Part shown: positions 9,149 to 16,891 of the stretch, in pieces
How positions within the stretch are numbered: the stretch's first letter is position 1
How the letters are laid out: the number at the start of each line of letters is the position of its first letter
Origin: Pseudomonas helmanticensis
GTDB lineage: Bacteria; Pseudomonadota; Gammaproteobacteria; Pseudomonadales; Pseudomonadaceae
Direction: 5' to 3'
Assembly (NCBI RefSeq): GCF_900182985.1
Contig: NZ_FXUY01000001.1
Location: 310,001-374,000 of the forward strand
DNA length: 64,000 nt
Program-made: the position numbers and the translations under genes
Notes under the pieces: generated by a model
Databases searched by the model: none
Told to the model about the DNA's origin: nothing
What the model saw: only the letters and a program-made list of their open reading frames with translations

Positions 9149-10003
9149 TTATTTGTCCTCCAGCAGATGAGTGGCGAAGTCGTTGCGCAGGGCATCGATG
9201 CCCTCAAGACGATCGGCCAGATCCGGGCTGCGCAGGGTCAGGCAGGCAATCAGCGCCTCGACCTGAGCCAGCGCCGGGACCATGGTGTCGAACGGCGAGG
9301 CCGATTCGACCGGAGCGCTGATGATCAGGTCGGCCATTTCGCGCAACGGCGAGGCATAGATGTCGGTGAAAAGGACCACGCGGGCATTGTTGTTTTTCGC
9401 CGCCGTGGCGACACGCAGTGCCTGGGTCTGATAACGACGGTAATCGAATACGAGGACGACGTCCTGACGTTGCAGGTCGAACAGGCGGTCGGGCAGCAGC
9501 GCGTTGTCTTCCAGAGCAAAACAGCCGGGGCGCAGCAGGCGCAAGTGATTGAGTAGGTAAGTCGCCATCAGGCTGCTGAAACGGCCACCGAAGCAGTACA
9601 CCTGATGCCGGGCATCGAGCAACCAGTCGGTGAGGATTCGCACGTCTTCGGGCTGGGTCAGTGATTGCGTGTCGACCAGCAGGCGATGGCTGTCAGCGAG
9701 GTAATGGGCCCAAGCGTCGTCCTTGTTTTGCTGCGCGCGTGGCTGCAATAGTGTGCGCGGCGAACGCAAGCGGTGGTCCATGTCGCTGAGCAGGGCTTCC
9801 TGGAATTCGGCATAACCGCCGAAACCGAGTTTTTTCACCAGGCGCACAATCGTCGGATCGCTGACGCCGGCATGTTCAGCCAGGCGCGCCATCGGTCCAA
9901 GACCATTGCGCGGATACTGATCGAGCAAAGCGCGAACGACTTTGCGCTCCGACGGCGTGAGTTCCAGGCCGGGATCGGTGATCAGGTCTCTAAGAGGGGG
10001 CAT
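9149..10003 (-). CDS. RpiR/MurR-family transcriptional regulator
   Basis: The 284-residue protein starts at ATG 10003 behind AGGAG. The N-terminal helix-turn-helix (LTPSERKVVRALLDQ... LAEHAGVSDPTIVRLVKKLGF, residues 15-61) is of the RpiR type; the C-terminal SIS domain (about 110-250, with VYCFGGRFSSLMATY and VLVFDYRRYQ) normally binds a phosphosugar-like or other small ligand. It is the first gene of the leftward operon with hydrolase, ligase, amidohydrolase, permease and AruFG-like genes, so it most likely controls that operon. A run of ten G (ten C on the coding strand) lies 18 bases before its start. Confidence 0.88.
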   Translation of the reverse strand: MPPLRDLITDPGLELTPSERKVVRALLDQYPRNGLGPMARLAEHAGVSDPTIVRLVKKLGFGGYAEFQEALLSDMDHRLRSPRTLLQPRAQQNKDDAWAHYLADSHRLLVDTQSLTQPEDVRILTDWLLDARHQVYCFGGRFSSLMATYLLNHLRLLRPGCFALEDNALLPDRLFDLQRQDVVLVFDYRRYQTQALRVATAAKNNNARVVLFTDIYASPLREMADLIISAPVESASPFDTMVPALAQVEALIACLTLRSPDLADRLEGIDALRNDFATHLLEDK

Positions 10004-10020
10004 CCGGGCTCCTGCTGGAT

Positions 10021-10030
10021 GGGGGGGGGG
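10021..10030. repeat. Homopolymeric G10 tract upstream of the RpiR gene
   Basis: Ten consecutive G sit just beyond the ribosome site of the minus-strand RpiR gene, in its leader or promoter. Runs of this length are rare in these genomes and can change length by slippage. The tract may also be a sequencing or assembly weak point. Confidence 0.6.
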
Positions 10031-10338
10031 TGTCGAATTCGCTTCATAATCCGTTAAAACAGTATTTATGTAACTGACGCTACATGTCTAGTGAATTTTT
10101 CGTCGTGTTTAAAAGGCGCCAAAATGGCGCAGGACGCCCGTGTCATAAGGGCTACACGGAAGTCGACAAGCCTTGTAGTCCATTGCCCATAGCTGTGTCA
10201 GATATCACCGCTTTTCTAACATTCACCGTTGGCGCAGCAATGCATCGATACACCCGGCAACCCTCGGTTTACGGCACAATTGCCTGCAACCCGGCGCGAC
10301 GCCGTTGCTGTTCATGACCTTCGGCAGAGTGATTCATC
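10031..10338. other. Intergenic region, promoters only
   Basis: About 310 bp separate the divergent RpiR and phosphatase genes. I see no supported gene. A 77-codon open frame at 10084-10317 has no ribosome site and no family-like composition. The region presumably holds both promoters. Confidence 0.4.
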
Positions 10339-10908
10339 GTGCAGACCACCCGCTTGACACTGATTTGCCACGCGCGAACCGTCGCACAGAAATTGGCGCG
10401 TTTTCCTACGAATGAGCCTGTTGAAAATAGTGCTTTGGCGCCTGACAGCTTGGCGGCTCGCTTCGCTGCGGCTCGACGTTTGATCTGCGGCCCCGAATTG
10501 CGCACCCGGCAGACGGCGGCCTGGTTCGGCGCGGATGCTCAGGTTGACGAGGCATTGCGTGATTGCGACTGGGGGGATTGGCACGGGCGTTCGATCAAGG
10601 ACTTGCAAACGACGCAAGCGCAGGCTTTGCAGGCATGGCTGACAGATCCGCACGCAGCGCCCCACGGCGGCGAATCAGTCACGGACCTGGCCACGCGAGT
10701 CGCGGCATGGCTGCAAGGTTTGCAGGCGACGCCGGGGCATGTGCTGGCGATCACTCACCCGTACGTCGTGCGGGCCGCGCTGATGCAGGTGGTGCAAGGC
10801 GCGGCGTTCAATGCAATCGACGTTGAACCGCTGTCTGTCATCGAGTTGCGCTTCAACGGGATCTGGCGGCTACGCTTGCCGGGCATCGACATCGAGGGAG
10901 CACACTGA
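10339..10908 (+). CDS. Histidine phosphatase-family protein (CobC-like)
   Basis: The 189-residue product starts at GTG 10339 with no strong ribosome site. It resembles the phosphoglycerate-mutase-like fold: LTLICHART at residues 6-14 stands where the family has LxRHGxT, LRTRQTAAWF (about 54-63) matches the second conserved Arg, and LAITHPYVVRAAL (about 137-149) carries the second His. The usual Arg before the catalytic His is Cys here. It overlaps cobF by TGATG, and in related genomes such a phosphatase accompanies cobalamin genes (alpha-ribazole phosphatase type). A cobamide role is inferred from this coupling only. Confidence 0.72.
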   Translation: MQTTRLTLICHARTVAQKLARFPTNEPVENSALAPDSLAARFAAARRLICGPELRTRQTAAWFGADAQVDEALRDCDWGDWHGRSIKDLQTTQAQALQAWLTDPHAAPHGGESVTDLATRVAAWLQGLQATPGHVLAITHPYVVRAALMQVVQGAAFNAIDVEPLSVIELRFNGIWRLRLPGIDIEGAH

Positions 10909-11663
10909 TGAAACAACTGCTGGTGATCGGCATCGGTGCCGGTAATCCGGACTACATCACGATGCAGGCGGTCAAGGCGCTGAACCGCGTCGATGTGTTC
11001 TTTCTGCTGGATAAGGGCCACAGCAAGGACAAACTGCTCGATCTGCGCCGCGAGATCTGCGAACGCTACATCCCCGATCCCGCCTACCGTTTCGCCGAAG
11101 CCGCGAGCCCGGAGCGTGAGCGCGGTGATGTCGACTACGGCGCCAGCGTTGATGAACTGAACCGCGCCAAGCAAGCGACCTTCGAGCGGCTGATCAATGA
11201 CGAATTGTCTGACGGCCAGTGCGGCGGTTTTCTGGTGTGGGGCGACCCGGCGTTGTACGACAGCACTGTGCGTATTCTTCAGGCGATTCTGGATTCGGGT
11301 CGTTGTCATTTCGAATTTGAGGTCATCCCCGGCATCACCAGCGTTCAGGCGCTGACGGCGCGGCATAAAGTGCCGTTGAACAGTATTGGCCGCTCCGTCG
11401 AGATCACCACGGGCCGGCGTCTGGCGGCGGGGCAGGTGAGTGATGCCGACAGCGTGGTGGTGATGCTCGATGCCGAGGATTCCTACCACCACGTGGCCGA
11501 CCCGCAAACTGCGATTTACTGGGGCGCGTACCTGGGCACGGCGGATGAGATTTTGATCAGCGGCAAGCTTGGCGATGTCGCCGATGAGATCGAGCGGGTG
11601 CGCAAGGCTGCCCGGGCCGAGCATGGCTGGATCATGGACACCTATCTGTTACGCAAGCCCTAG
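10908..11663 (+). CDS. cobF: Precorrin-6A synthase (deacetylating), CobF
   Basis: The 251-residue SAM-dependent tetrapyrrole methylase has the family's opening glycine-rich strand (VIGIGAGNPDYITMQAV, residues 6-22) and the GDPALYDST loop (about 107-115). CobF methylates precorrin-5 at C-1 with loss of the acetyl group, giving precorrin-6A in the aerobic cobalamin pathway. The ATG at 10908 overlaps the TGA of the phosphatase gene, with GAGGGAG 9 bases upstream, so the two are translated together. The length is close to that expected for CobF. No other cob gene is visible nearby, so this is an isolated part of the pathway. Confidence 0.88.
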   Translation: MKQLLVIGIGAGNPDYITMQAVKALNRVDVFFLLDKGHSKDKLLDLRREICERYIPDPAYRFAEAASPERERGDVDYGASVDELNRAKQATFERLINDELSDGQCGGFLVWGDPALYDSTVRILQAILDSGRCHFEFEVIPGITSVQALTARHKVPLNSIGRSVEITTGRRLAAGQVSDADSVVVMLDAEDSYHHVADPQTAIYWGAYLGTADEILISGKLGDVADEIERVRKAARAEHGWIMDTYLLRKP

Positions 11664-11701
11664 ATTTTCGCTGCCCTCATCGCAGCAAGGCGTTCATAAA
11701 A

Positions 11702-11730
11702 AAACCTGTGGGAGCGGGCTTGCCAGTGAT
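11702..11730. repeat. Partial REP element
   Basis: CCTGTGGGAGCGGGCTTGCC is the half-site of the common fluorescens-group REP sequence; the partner half is degenerate. It lies between the convergent cobF and ftrA-like genes. Confidence 0.6.
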
Positions 11731-11748
11731 GAGGCCCTGGAGAAAACC

Positions 11749-12723
11749 TCAAGACCTGGCAATGGTCCCACGCCCGAACCGCTCCCGATACACCGACGGC
11801 GGCACGCCCACCACGCCACGAAACGCCACGCGAAAACTCTCCACCGAGCGATAGCCGCAACGCTGCGCAATCTGTTCGGTGTTGTCCGCCGTGCTCTCCA
11901 GCAACTCCCGCGCCCGCGCCAGTCGCTCATGCTGCAACCACGCCTTGGGCGACTGCCCGCTGGCTTCCCTGAAACGCCGCAAGAACGTTCGCTCGCTCAT
12001 CGCCGCTTCGCTGGCCAGTTCGCGCACCTCCAGCGGTTCATGCAGGCGTTCGCGCGCCCATTGCATGACCCGTGACAGATCGTTGCGCGGCGTCGGGCTG
12101 ACCGGCGTCGGAATGAATTGCGCCTGACCGCCGGTGCGCTGCGGCGACATCACCAGTCGCCGCGCCACCGTGTTGGCAACCTGAGTGCCGAAGTCTCGGG
12201 CCACCAAGTGCAGGCAGGCATCGATCCCGGCAGCACTACCCGCCGAGGTGATCAACTGTCCCGCGTCGACGTACAGCACATCGGCGTCGACGGCAATCAT
12301 CGGGAAGCGTTGCGCCAGTTCTGCCGCGTAGCGCCAATGCGTGGTTGCAGCATGGCCGTCGAGCAGACCGCTGGCGGCCAGCACAAACACCCCGGAACAG
12401 ATCGACAACAGCCGCGCACCCCGGGCGTGAGCCTGGCGCAGGGCGTCAAGCAACGCTGGCGGCACCTCGGCGTTACGGTCGCGCCAACCGGGAATGATGA
12501 TGGTGCGTGCCTCGGCGAGCAGTTCCAGACCGCCATCGGCCAATACCTGAATGCCGCCCATGGCGCGCATCGGGCCTTGATCGACCGCAGCAATCGCGTG
12601 CTCGTACCACGGGAACTCGAACTCCGGGCGCGCCAGGCCGAAGATTTCCACGGCAATGCCGAACTCGAAGGTGCAGAGGCCGTCGTAGGCCAGAATCGCG
12701 ACCAATCCTGGTGAAGTGGGCAT
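11749..12723 (-). CDS. FtrA/GlxA-type AraC-family transcriptional regulator
   Basis: The 324-residue protein starts at ATG 12723 (MPTSPGLVAILAYDGLCTFE); the open frame reaches further upstream but through the promoter area. The N-terminal DJ-1/PfpI-like domain (residues 5-190) contains LLSICSGVFVLAASGLL around the nucleophile-elbow cysteine. The C-terminal AraC domain (about 220-320) has two helix-turn-helix motifs (REL ASEAAMSERTFLRRF and EQIAQRCGYRSVESF). It is divergent from a rhodanese gene 102 bp away, an arrangement seen for FtrA regulators, so it probably activates that gene. Confidence 0.87.
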   Translation of the reverse strand: MPTSPGLVAILAYDGLCTFEFGIAVEIFGLARPEFEFPWYEHAIAAVDQGPMRAMGGIQVLADGGLELLAEARTIIIPGWRDRNAEVPPALLDALRQAHARGARLLSICSGVFVLAASGLLDGHAATTHWRYAAELAQRFPMIAVDADVLYVDAGQLITSAGSAAGIDACLHLVARDFGTQVANTVARRLVMSPQRTGGQAQFIPTPVSPTPRNDLSRVMQWARERLHEPLEVRELASEAAMSERTFLRRFREASGQSPKAWLQHERLARARELLESTADNTEQIAQRCGYRSVESFRVAFRGVVGVPPSVYRERFGRGTIARS

Positions 12724-12825
12724 TTGGCGGAAAATTCCCGATGAGTGTCTTGTGCGCCACTGTAGCGATTCGCGGTGCCTCGATAAAGTCTGTTCATTCC
12801 CCTCAAGACGTAGGAGCAACACCCC

Positions 12826-13254
12826 ATGCCGAGCCTGGTTCGCGAAATTCCTGCCGCCCCTTCGGCGATTGCGCTGATGCATTTCAGCAATCGTCTGACC
12901 TTCGAAACCGATTGTTCCGACGTGTTCAGCAGCCAGCAGGGCGGCGAGATCGACTTTGTGCTGGTGGACGTACGCGGACCACTGGCGTTTGAACGCGGCC
13001 ATGTACCCGGCGCGATCAATATTCCCGGACGGTTGCTGACGGCAGAAGGCTTGGCTGGCTACCCAAAGAGCGCTCTATTCGTGGTCTATTGCGCCGGCCC
13101 GCACTGCAACGGCGCGAACAAGGCTGCGGTGAAACTGGCGGCGCTGGGTTATCCAGTCAAAGAGATGATCGGCGGCATCACCGGCTGGCTGGATGAAGGC
13201 TTCGAACTCAACGTGCCCAAAACTGCAAACACCCCCATCAACTGCGCCTGCTGA
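12826..13254 (+). CDS. Rhodanese-domain protein
   Basis: A single rhodanese domain fills the 142-residue product. VDVRGPLAFERGHVPGAINIP (about residues 47-67) is the typical N-terminal half, and VVYCAGPHCNGANKAAVKL carries the active-site loop with Cys89 or Cys94 as the sulfur acceptor. Such proteins move sulfane sulfur to cyanide or other acceptors. GTAGGAG precedes the ATG. It is divergent from the FtrA-like regulator, which likely controls it. There is no signal peptide, so it should be cytoplasmic. Confidence 0.87.
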   Translation: MPSLVREIPAAPSAIALMHFSNRLTFETDCSDVFSSQQGGEIDFVLVDVRGPLAFERGHVPGAINIPGRLLTAEGLAGYPKSALFVVYCAGPHCNGANKAAVKLAALGYPVKEMIGGITGWLDEGFELNVPKTANTPINCAC

Positions 13255-13260
13255 TCACCT

Positions 13261-13345
13261 GTAGGAGCTGCCGCAGGCTGCGCTCTTTTGCCGTTGTTTT
13301 CAAAAAAGCACCAGATCGCAGCCCCCGCGCAGGGCTTGTCCTACA
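13261..13345. repeat. REP-type inverted repeat
   Basis: GTAGGAGCTGCCGCAGGCTG starts the element and a degenerate inverted copy ending in GTCCTAC closes it. It belongs to the same family as those at 14409 and 43419. Confidence 0.75.
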
Positions 13346-13545
13346 GCCTTTGCACCACGACGGAGCAGCCCTTGACCCCGGTCAATGGTTGCGCCGAATT
13401 TCTGTAAGTATTTGTCGCTTAAACACAATTTACCCTGTGCGCGCCGCCATAGACTGCCGGCCACTTCGGTATTTGCCGCTAAATGGCCATGACCGAACGC
13501 TGAATCGAAGCTGCCAATAAAAGCCTCCGCACACAGGAGTTATAA

Positions 13546-14325
13546 ATGAACAAGCTAGTGATGTTCGGTGCCCTGGCACTGTCGATGTTGTCCCTGACCG
13601 CTGTGGCCGAAGACGCCAAGCCGATCCGCATCGGTATCGAAGCCGGTTACCCGCCATTCTCGATGAAAACCCCTGACGGCAAGCTGACCGGTTTCGACGT
13701 CGATATCGGCGATGCGCTGTGTGAGCAGATGAAAGTCAAATGTACCTGGGTCGAGCAGGAATTCGACGGCCTGATCCCAGCGCTGAAAGTGAAGAAAATC
13801 GACGCGATCCTGTCCTCGATGACCATCACCGACGATCGCAAAAAGAACGTTGATTTCACCATCAAGTACTACCACACCCCGGCGCGCTTCGTAATGAAGG
13901 CAGGCTCGGGCGTGAAAGACCCGTTGACCGAGCTCAAAGGCAAGAAAGTCGGCGTGCTGCGTGCCAGTACCCACGACCGTTATGCCACCGAGGTGCTGGT
14001 TCCGGCCGGGATCGAACTGGTGCGTTACGGCTCGCAACAGGAAGCCAACCTGGACATGGTCTCCGGGCGTATCGACGCGATGCTGGCCGACTCGGTCAAC
14101 CTCAGCGACGGTTTCCTGAAAACCGACGCCGGCAAAGGTTTTGAATTCGTCGGCCCGACCTACGAAGACGCCAAATACTTCGGCGGCGGCGCCGGCATCG
14201 CGGTGCGCAAGGGCGATACCGCGCTGGCCGAGCAATTCAACCAGGCCATCACCGAGATCCGCGCGAACGGCAAGTACAAGCAAGTGCAGGACAAATACTT
14301 CGACTTTGACGTCTACGGCCATTAA
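13546..14325 (+). CDS. Periplasmic arginine/ornithine/lysine-type binding protein (AotJ-like)
   Basis: This 259-residue solute-binding protein of ABC-transporter family 3 has a signal peptide (residues 1-21, cut after SLTAVA), then [20 protein letters not shown] and [16 protein letters not shown], the classic basic-amino-acid-binding pattern, with [15 protein letters not shown] following. It should bind arginine, ornithine or lysine in the periplasm. AGGAG precedes the ATG. No permease or ATPase gene follows; a strong terminator lies right after it and the next gene is AotO-like. In P. aeruginosa aotJ and aotO belong to one operon with the permease genes, so here the system is incomplete or split. 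Confidence 0.88.
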   Translation: MNKLVMFGALALSMLSLTAVAEDAKPIRIGIEAGYPPFSMKTPDGKLTGFDVDIGDALCEQMKVKCTWVEQEFDGLIPALKVKKIDAILSSMTITDDRKKNVDFTIKYYHTPARFVMKAGSGVKDPLTELKGKKVGVLRASTHDRYATEVLVPAGIELVRYGSQQEANLDMVSGRIDAMLADSVNLSDGFLKTDAGKGFEFVGPTYEDAKYFGGGAGIAVRKGDTALAEQFNQAITEIRANGKYKQVQDKYFDFDVYGH

Positions 14326-14336
14326 TACGCCGTAAT

Positions 14337-14372
14337 AAAAGTGGCCCTGTGTACGCGGTGGCCACTTTTTTT
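14337..14372 (+). terminator. Rho-independent terminator
   Basis: AAAAGTGGCC and GGCCACTTTT pair around a 13-base loop and are followed by a T7 run, 12 bp after the binding-protein stop codon. Confidence 0.9.
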
Positions 14373-14408
14373 ACGCCCATGATTTATCCTGCCGACACAC
14401 ATCCCAAT

Positions 14409-14504
14409 GTAGGAGCTGCCGCAGGCTGCGATCTTTTGATCTTGTTTTTGGTATCAAGATCAAAAGATCGTCCGAACGCGGCCCGAACCTGCACCAGCTC
14501 CTAC
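14409..14504. repeat. REP-type inverted repeat
   Basis: GTAGGAGCTGCCGCAGGCTG opens the element, AGCTCCTAC closes it, and an inner palindrome GATCTTTTGATCTTG / CAAGATCAAAAGATC fills the middle. It lies between the AotJ-like and AotO-like genes. Confidence 0.8.
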
Positions 14505-14524
14505 AGAAATAGCGGAGTTCTCTC

Positions 14525-15637
14525 ATGCAACGTATCGACCATGTTCTACCCTGGAGCCACTTGGGCAGCGAGCGCTCTCTCAGCGTCTTCCGCTATGGCG
14601 CTGGTGACCGCAAGGTGTACATCCAGGCCAGCCTGCACGCTGATGAGCTGCCGGGCATGCGCACCGCATGGGAGCTCAAGCAACGCCTCAACGACCTCGA
14701 ACAGCAGGGCCGCCTGCATGGCGTGATCGAGCTGGTGCCGGTGGCCAATCCGATCGGGATGGACCAGCACCTGCAAGGCAATCACATGGGCCGCTTCGAA
14801 ATGGGCAGCGGCAAGAACTTCAACCGCGCGTTCGTCGAACTCAGTGCGCCGGTAGCCGCCATGATCGGTGCGCAGCTGGGGGCCGATGCCGAGACCAACA
14901 TCGCCCTGATCCGTCAGGCCATGGCCCAGGTGTTCGAACAACTGCCGGCGCCGGCCTCGCAACTGGAAGCACTGCATCGACTGCTGCTGCGCCATGCCTG
15001 CGACGCCGATATCACCCTCGATCTGCATTGTGATTTCGACGCGGCGATTCATCTTTATGCGCTGCCGCAACACTGGCCGCAGTGGCAATCTCTGGCGGCG
15101 CGTTTGCAGGCTGGCGTGGCGCTGCTGTGCGAGGATTCCGGCGGTAGCTCGTTCGATGAATCCTGTTCGACGCCCTGGCTGCGTCTGGCGCGGGCCTTTC
15201 CCGCTGCGGCGATTCCGCCGGCGAACCTCGCCACGACGCTGGAACTGGGGAGCATGGGCGACACCCGCGTCGATCAGGCTCAGGCCAATTGCGAGGCGAT
15301 TCTCGGTTTTCTCGCCGAGCAGGGTTTCATCAGCGGTGAATGGCCGGCGGCACCGAGCGAATGCTGCGAAGGCATGCCGTTCGAAGGCACCGAATACCTG
15401 TTCGCGCCGCACCATGGCGTGGTGAGTTTTCTGCGCCACGCCGGCGAATGGGTAGAAAAGGGCGATGCCTTGTTTGAAGTGGTTGATCCGTTGCAGGATC
15501 GCCTGAGCACTGTGCACGCCGGCACCAGTGGCGTGTTGTTCGCGATTGATCGCGGGCGCTACACCGAACCCGGGATCTGGCAGGCGAAAGTGGCGGGACG
15601 CGTGCCATTTCGCACGGGCAAGCTGACGAACGACTGA
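14525..15637 (+). CDS. Succinylglutamate desuccinylase/aspartoacylase-family zinc hydrolase (AotO-like)
   Basis: The 370-residue M14-type metallocarboxypeptidase-fold protein has the zinc ligands recognisable as ASLHADELPGM (His38, Glu41) and LDLHCDFDAAIHLY (about residues 160-173), and the substrate-anchoring NFNRAF (about 99-104). The C-terminal about 90 residues form a barrel-like domain seen in the AstE/AspA family. GGAG lies 9 bases before ATG. Close relatives are AotO of the arginine/ornithine uptake locus and ectoine/aspartate acylases. The neighbour is an AotJ-like binding protein, so a role with basic amino acids is plausible, but the reaction is not established. Confidence 0.82.
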   Translation: MQRIDHVLPWSHLGSERSLSVFRYGAGDRKVYIQASLHADELPGMRTAWELKQRLNDLEQQGRLHGVIELVPVANPIGMDQHLQGNHMGRFEMGSGKNFNRAFVELSAPVAAMIGAQLGADAETNIALIRQAMAQVFEQLPAPASQLEALHRLLLRHACDADITLDLHCDFDAAIHLYALPQHWPQWQSLAARLQAGVALLCEDSGGSSFDESCSTPWLRLARAFPAAAIPPANLATTLELGSMGDTRVDQAQANCEAILGFLAEQGFISGEWPAAPSECCEGMPFEGTEYLFAPHHGVVSFLRHAGEWVEKGDALFEVVDPLQDRLSTVHAGTSGVLFAIDRGRYTEPGIWQAKVAGRVPFRTGKLTND

Positions 15638-15808
15638 TCAGCGCCGAGGCTTTTTTAGCGGCAGCAGTACCGTACGCACCGAGTGTTCGACGACTTCACG
15701 CAGAACAATCCGGGCAATGCGGTAAACACTGCGCCGCTGTTTCGCCTGCCATGCCGGCAGATCTTTGTAAAAAGCGGCAAATTGCTGGCCCCCAACCCGC
15801 GTTTTCAT
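15638..15808 (-). CDS. Small basic protein of 56 residues
   Basis: An open frame from ATG 15808 to TGA 15638 encodes MKTRVGGQQFAAFYKDLPAW and continues as an amphipathic, Arg-rich helix (RRSVYRIARIVLREVVEHSV) ending KKPRR. It fills the gap between the AotO-like gene (directly abutting stops) and the divergent exported protein. An AGG-containing site is about 14 bases upstream. The composition looks coding and the basic amphipathic helix suggests a membrane- or nucleic-acid-associated small protein, but I do not recognise it. Confidence 0.5.
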   Translation of the reverse strand: MKTRVGGQQFAAFYKDLPAWQAKQRRSVYRIARIVLREVVEHSVRTVLLPLKKPRR

Positions 15809-15847
15809 CGGCAAAATCGCCTTTTTTCAAAAGGTTAGGTTGGCTAT

Positions 15848-16177
15848 ATGCGGACGATTGTCATAACCGTTGCAACGCTTTCCCTGGCTGTTCTTGCCTC
15901 GGGAGTTCAGGCGAAAGAGTTAAGCAAGAGTCACCGGTTTGCCTGCACCTGGGGTTCCGATATGGCCGCCGGTGCACAGCAATCGAAACTGTCGGGCATT
16001 TCCCTGTATGGCGCGCGCAAGCAATTGCAGGTGCGCAAATTCCAGCAGCCGTGGATGCGCATGACCGCAATGGGCATCACTGAGCAAACCTACAACAGCA
16101 CCTCGAAGCTCAAGCCTGCGGCGGTCAAGCAGACGTACTACGAGCAATGCGTCAGGCACGAACTGGCGCAGCGTTGA
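15848..16177 (+). CDS. Small exported protein, unrecognised
   Basis: The 109-residue product has a clear signal peptide (MRTIVITVATLSLAVLASGV, cut after VQA near residue 22). The mature part (about 87 residues) is basic and contains two cysteines (FACTWGS and EQCVRHE) that could form a disulfide in the periplasm. Upstream is an AAAAGGTTAGG stretch serving as a ribosome site. It is monocistronic, ending at a strong terminator. No family recognised. Confidence 0.7.
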   Translation: MRTIVITVATLSLAVLASGVQAKELSKSHRFACTWGSDMAAGAQQSKLSGISLYGARKQLQVRKFQQPWMRMTAMGITEQTYNSTSKLKPAAVKQTYYEQCVRHELAQR

Positions 16178-16185
16178 AATGCCCA

Positions 16186-16215
16186 AGCCCAACCCGTAAC
16201 GGTTGGGCTTTTTTT
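16186..16215 (+). terminator. Rho-independent terminator
   Basis: AGCCCAACC and GGTTGGGCT pair around CGTAAC and are followed by T7. It ends the small exported-protein gene and faces the convergent VOC gene. Confidence 0.9.
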
Positions 16216-16235
16216 CGCCCGAGGAAATCTCAAGG

Positions 16236-16649
16236 CTATTTTTCACTCTCGCAATTGACCATCCACGACACGCCGAAACGATCCACCAGCATGCCGAAAC
16301 GCGCGGCCCAGAACGTCGCTTCCAGCGGCATGTCGACGCGGCCGGCCTTCGCCAATGCATTGAACAGCCGTTCGGCCTCGGCAATGCTGTCGACGTTCAG
16401 CGAGATCGAGCAGCCGCTCATGCCTTGGGTCGGCCGGTCGGGCGTGGTGTCCGAGGCCATGATCATTTGATCGCCGACTTTCAGGCAGGTGTGAATGACC
16501 AGGTGGTGATGCTCTTTCGGCACATGCTCGGCGGCGGGGGTTTCGCCGAAGGTCATCATCGCCTCGAGTTTTCCCTGCAAGGCTTGCTCATAAAAAGTGA
16601 AAGCCTCGCGGCAGTCACCGTTGAAGATCAGGTACGGGCTGATTCTCAT
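16236..16649 (-). CDS. PhnB-like VOC-family protein
   Basis: The 137-residue protein is of the glyoxalase/bleomycin-resistance (VOC) superfamily, PhnB subgroup: MRISPYLIFNGDCREAFTFY at the start, HHLVIHTCLKVGDQMIMASD in the middle, and FGMLVDRFGVSWMVN at the end. Proteins of this subgroup were once called 3-demethylubiquinone methyltransferase-like; their substrates are mostly unknown. AGGAG precedes the ATG. It is a single gene, convergent with the exported protein and divergent from the ABC exporter. Confidence 0.87.
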   Translation of the reverse strand: MRISPYLIFNGDCREAFTFYEQALQGKLEAMMTFGETPAAEHVPKEHHHLVIHTCLKVGDQMIMASDTTPDRPTQGMSGCSISLNVDSIAEAERLFNALAKAGRVDMPLEATFWAARFGMLVDRFGVSWMVNCESEK

Positions 16650-16891
16650 GTCTCTGCTCCTGGCAGTCAGGCGCGGAGCGTGGCGGGTGTTCGCCGGGTT
16701 CCGCGTTCGGCGGTTAAAACATAGCAGAGCGTTGGACGTCGCAAGGGCTGGAGTTCTCCAGACGTTTTACTTCTAAAAAGCTTCGTGCCTACTACTGAAC
16801 AGGCCTTCTTGAATGAATGCGCCGTGTGAAATTCACTCACGGCGCTGGAGTACCATGAGCCACCGCCATCACCTGCTGAGTCCCGTGCCCC

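Noticed and set aside
10084..10317. A 77-codon open frame between the RpiR and phosphatase genes
   Set aside because: It has no ribosome site, an uneven composition and lies in the expected promoter region.
13261..13345. Possible CRISPR-like repeats among the GTAGGAG elements
   Set aside because: The copies are single, scattered inverted repeats at distant intergenic sites, not regularly spaced direct repeats with spacers.
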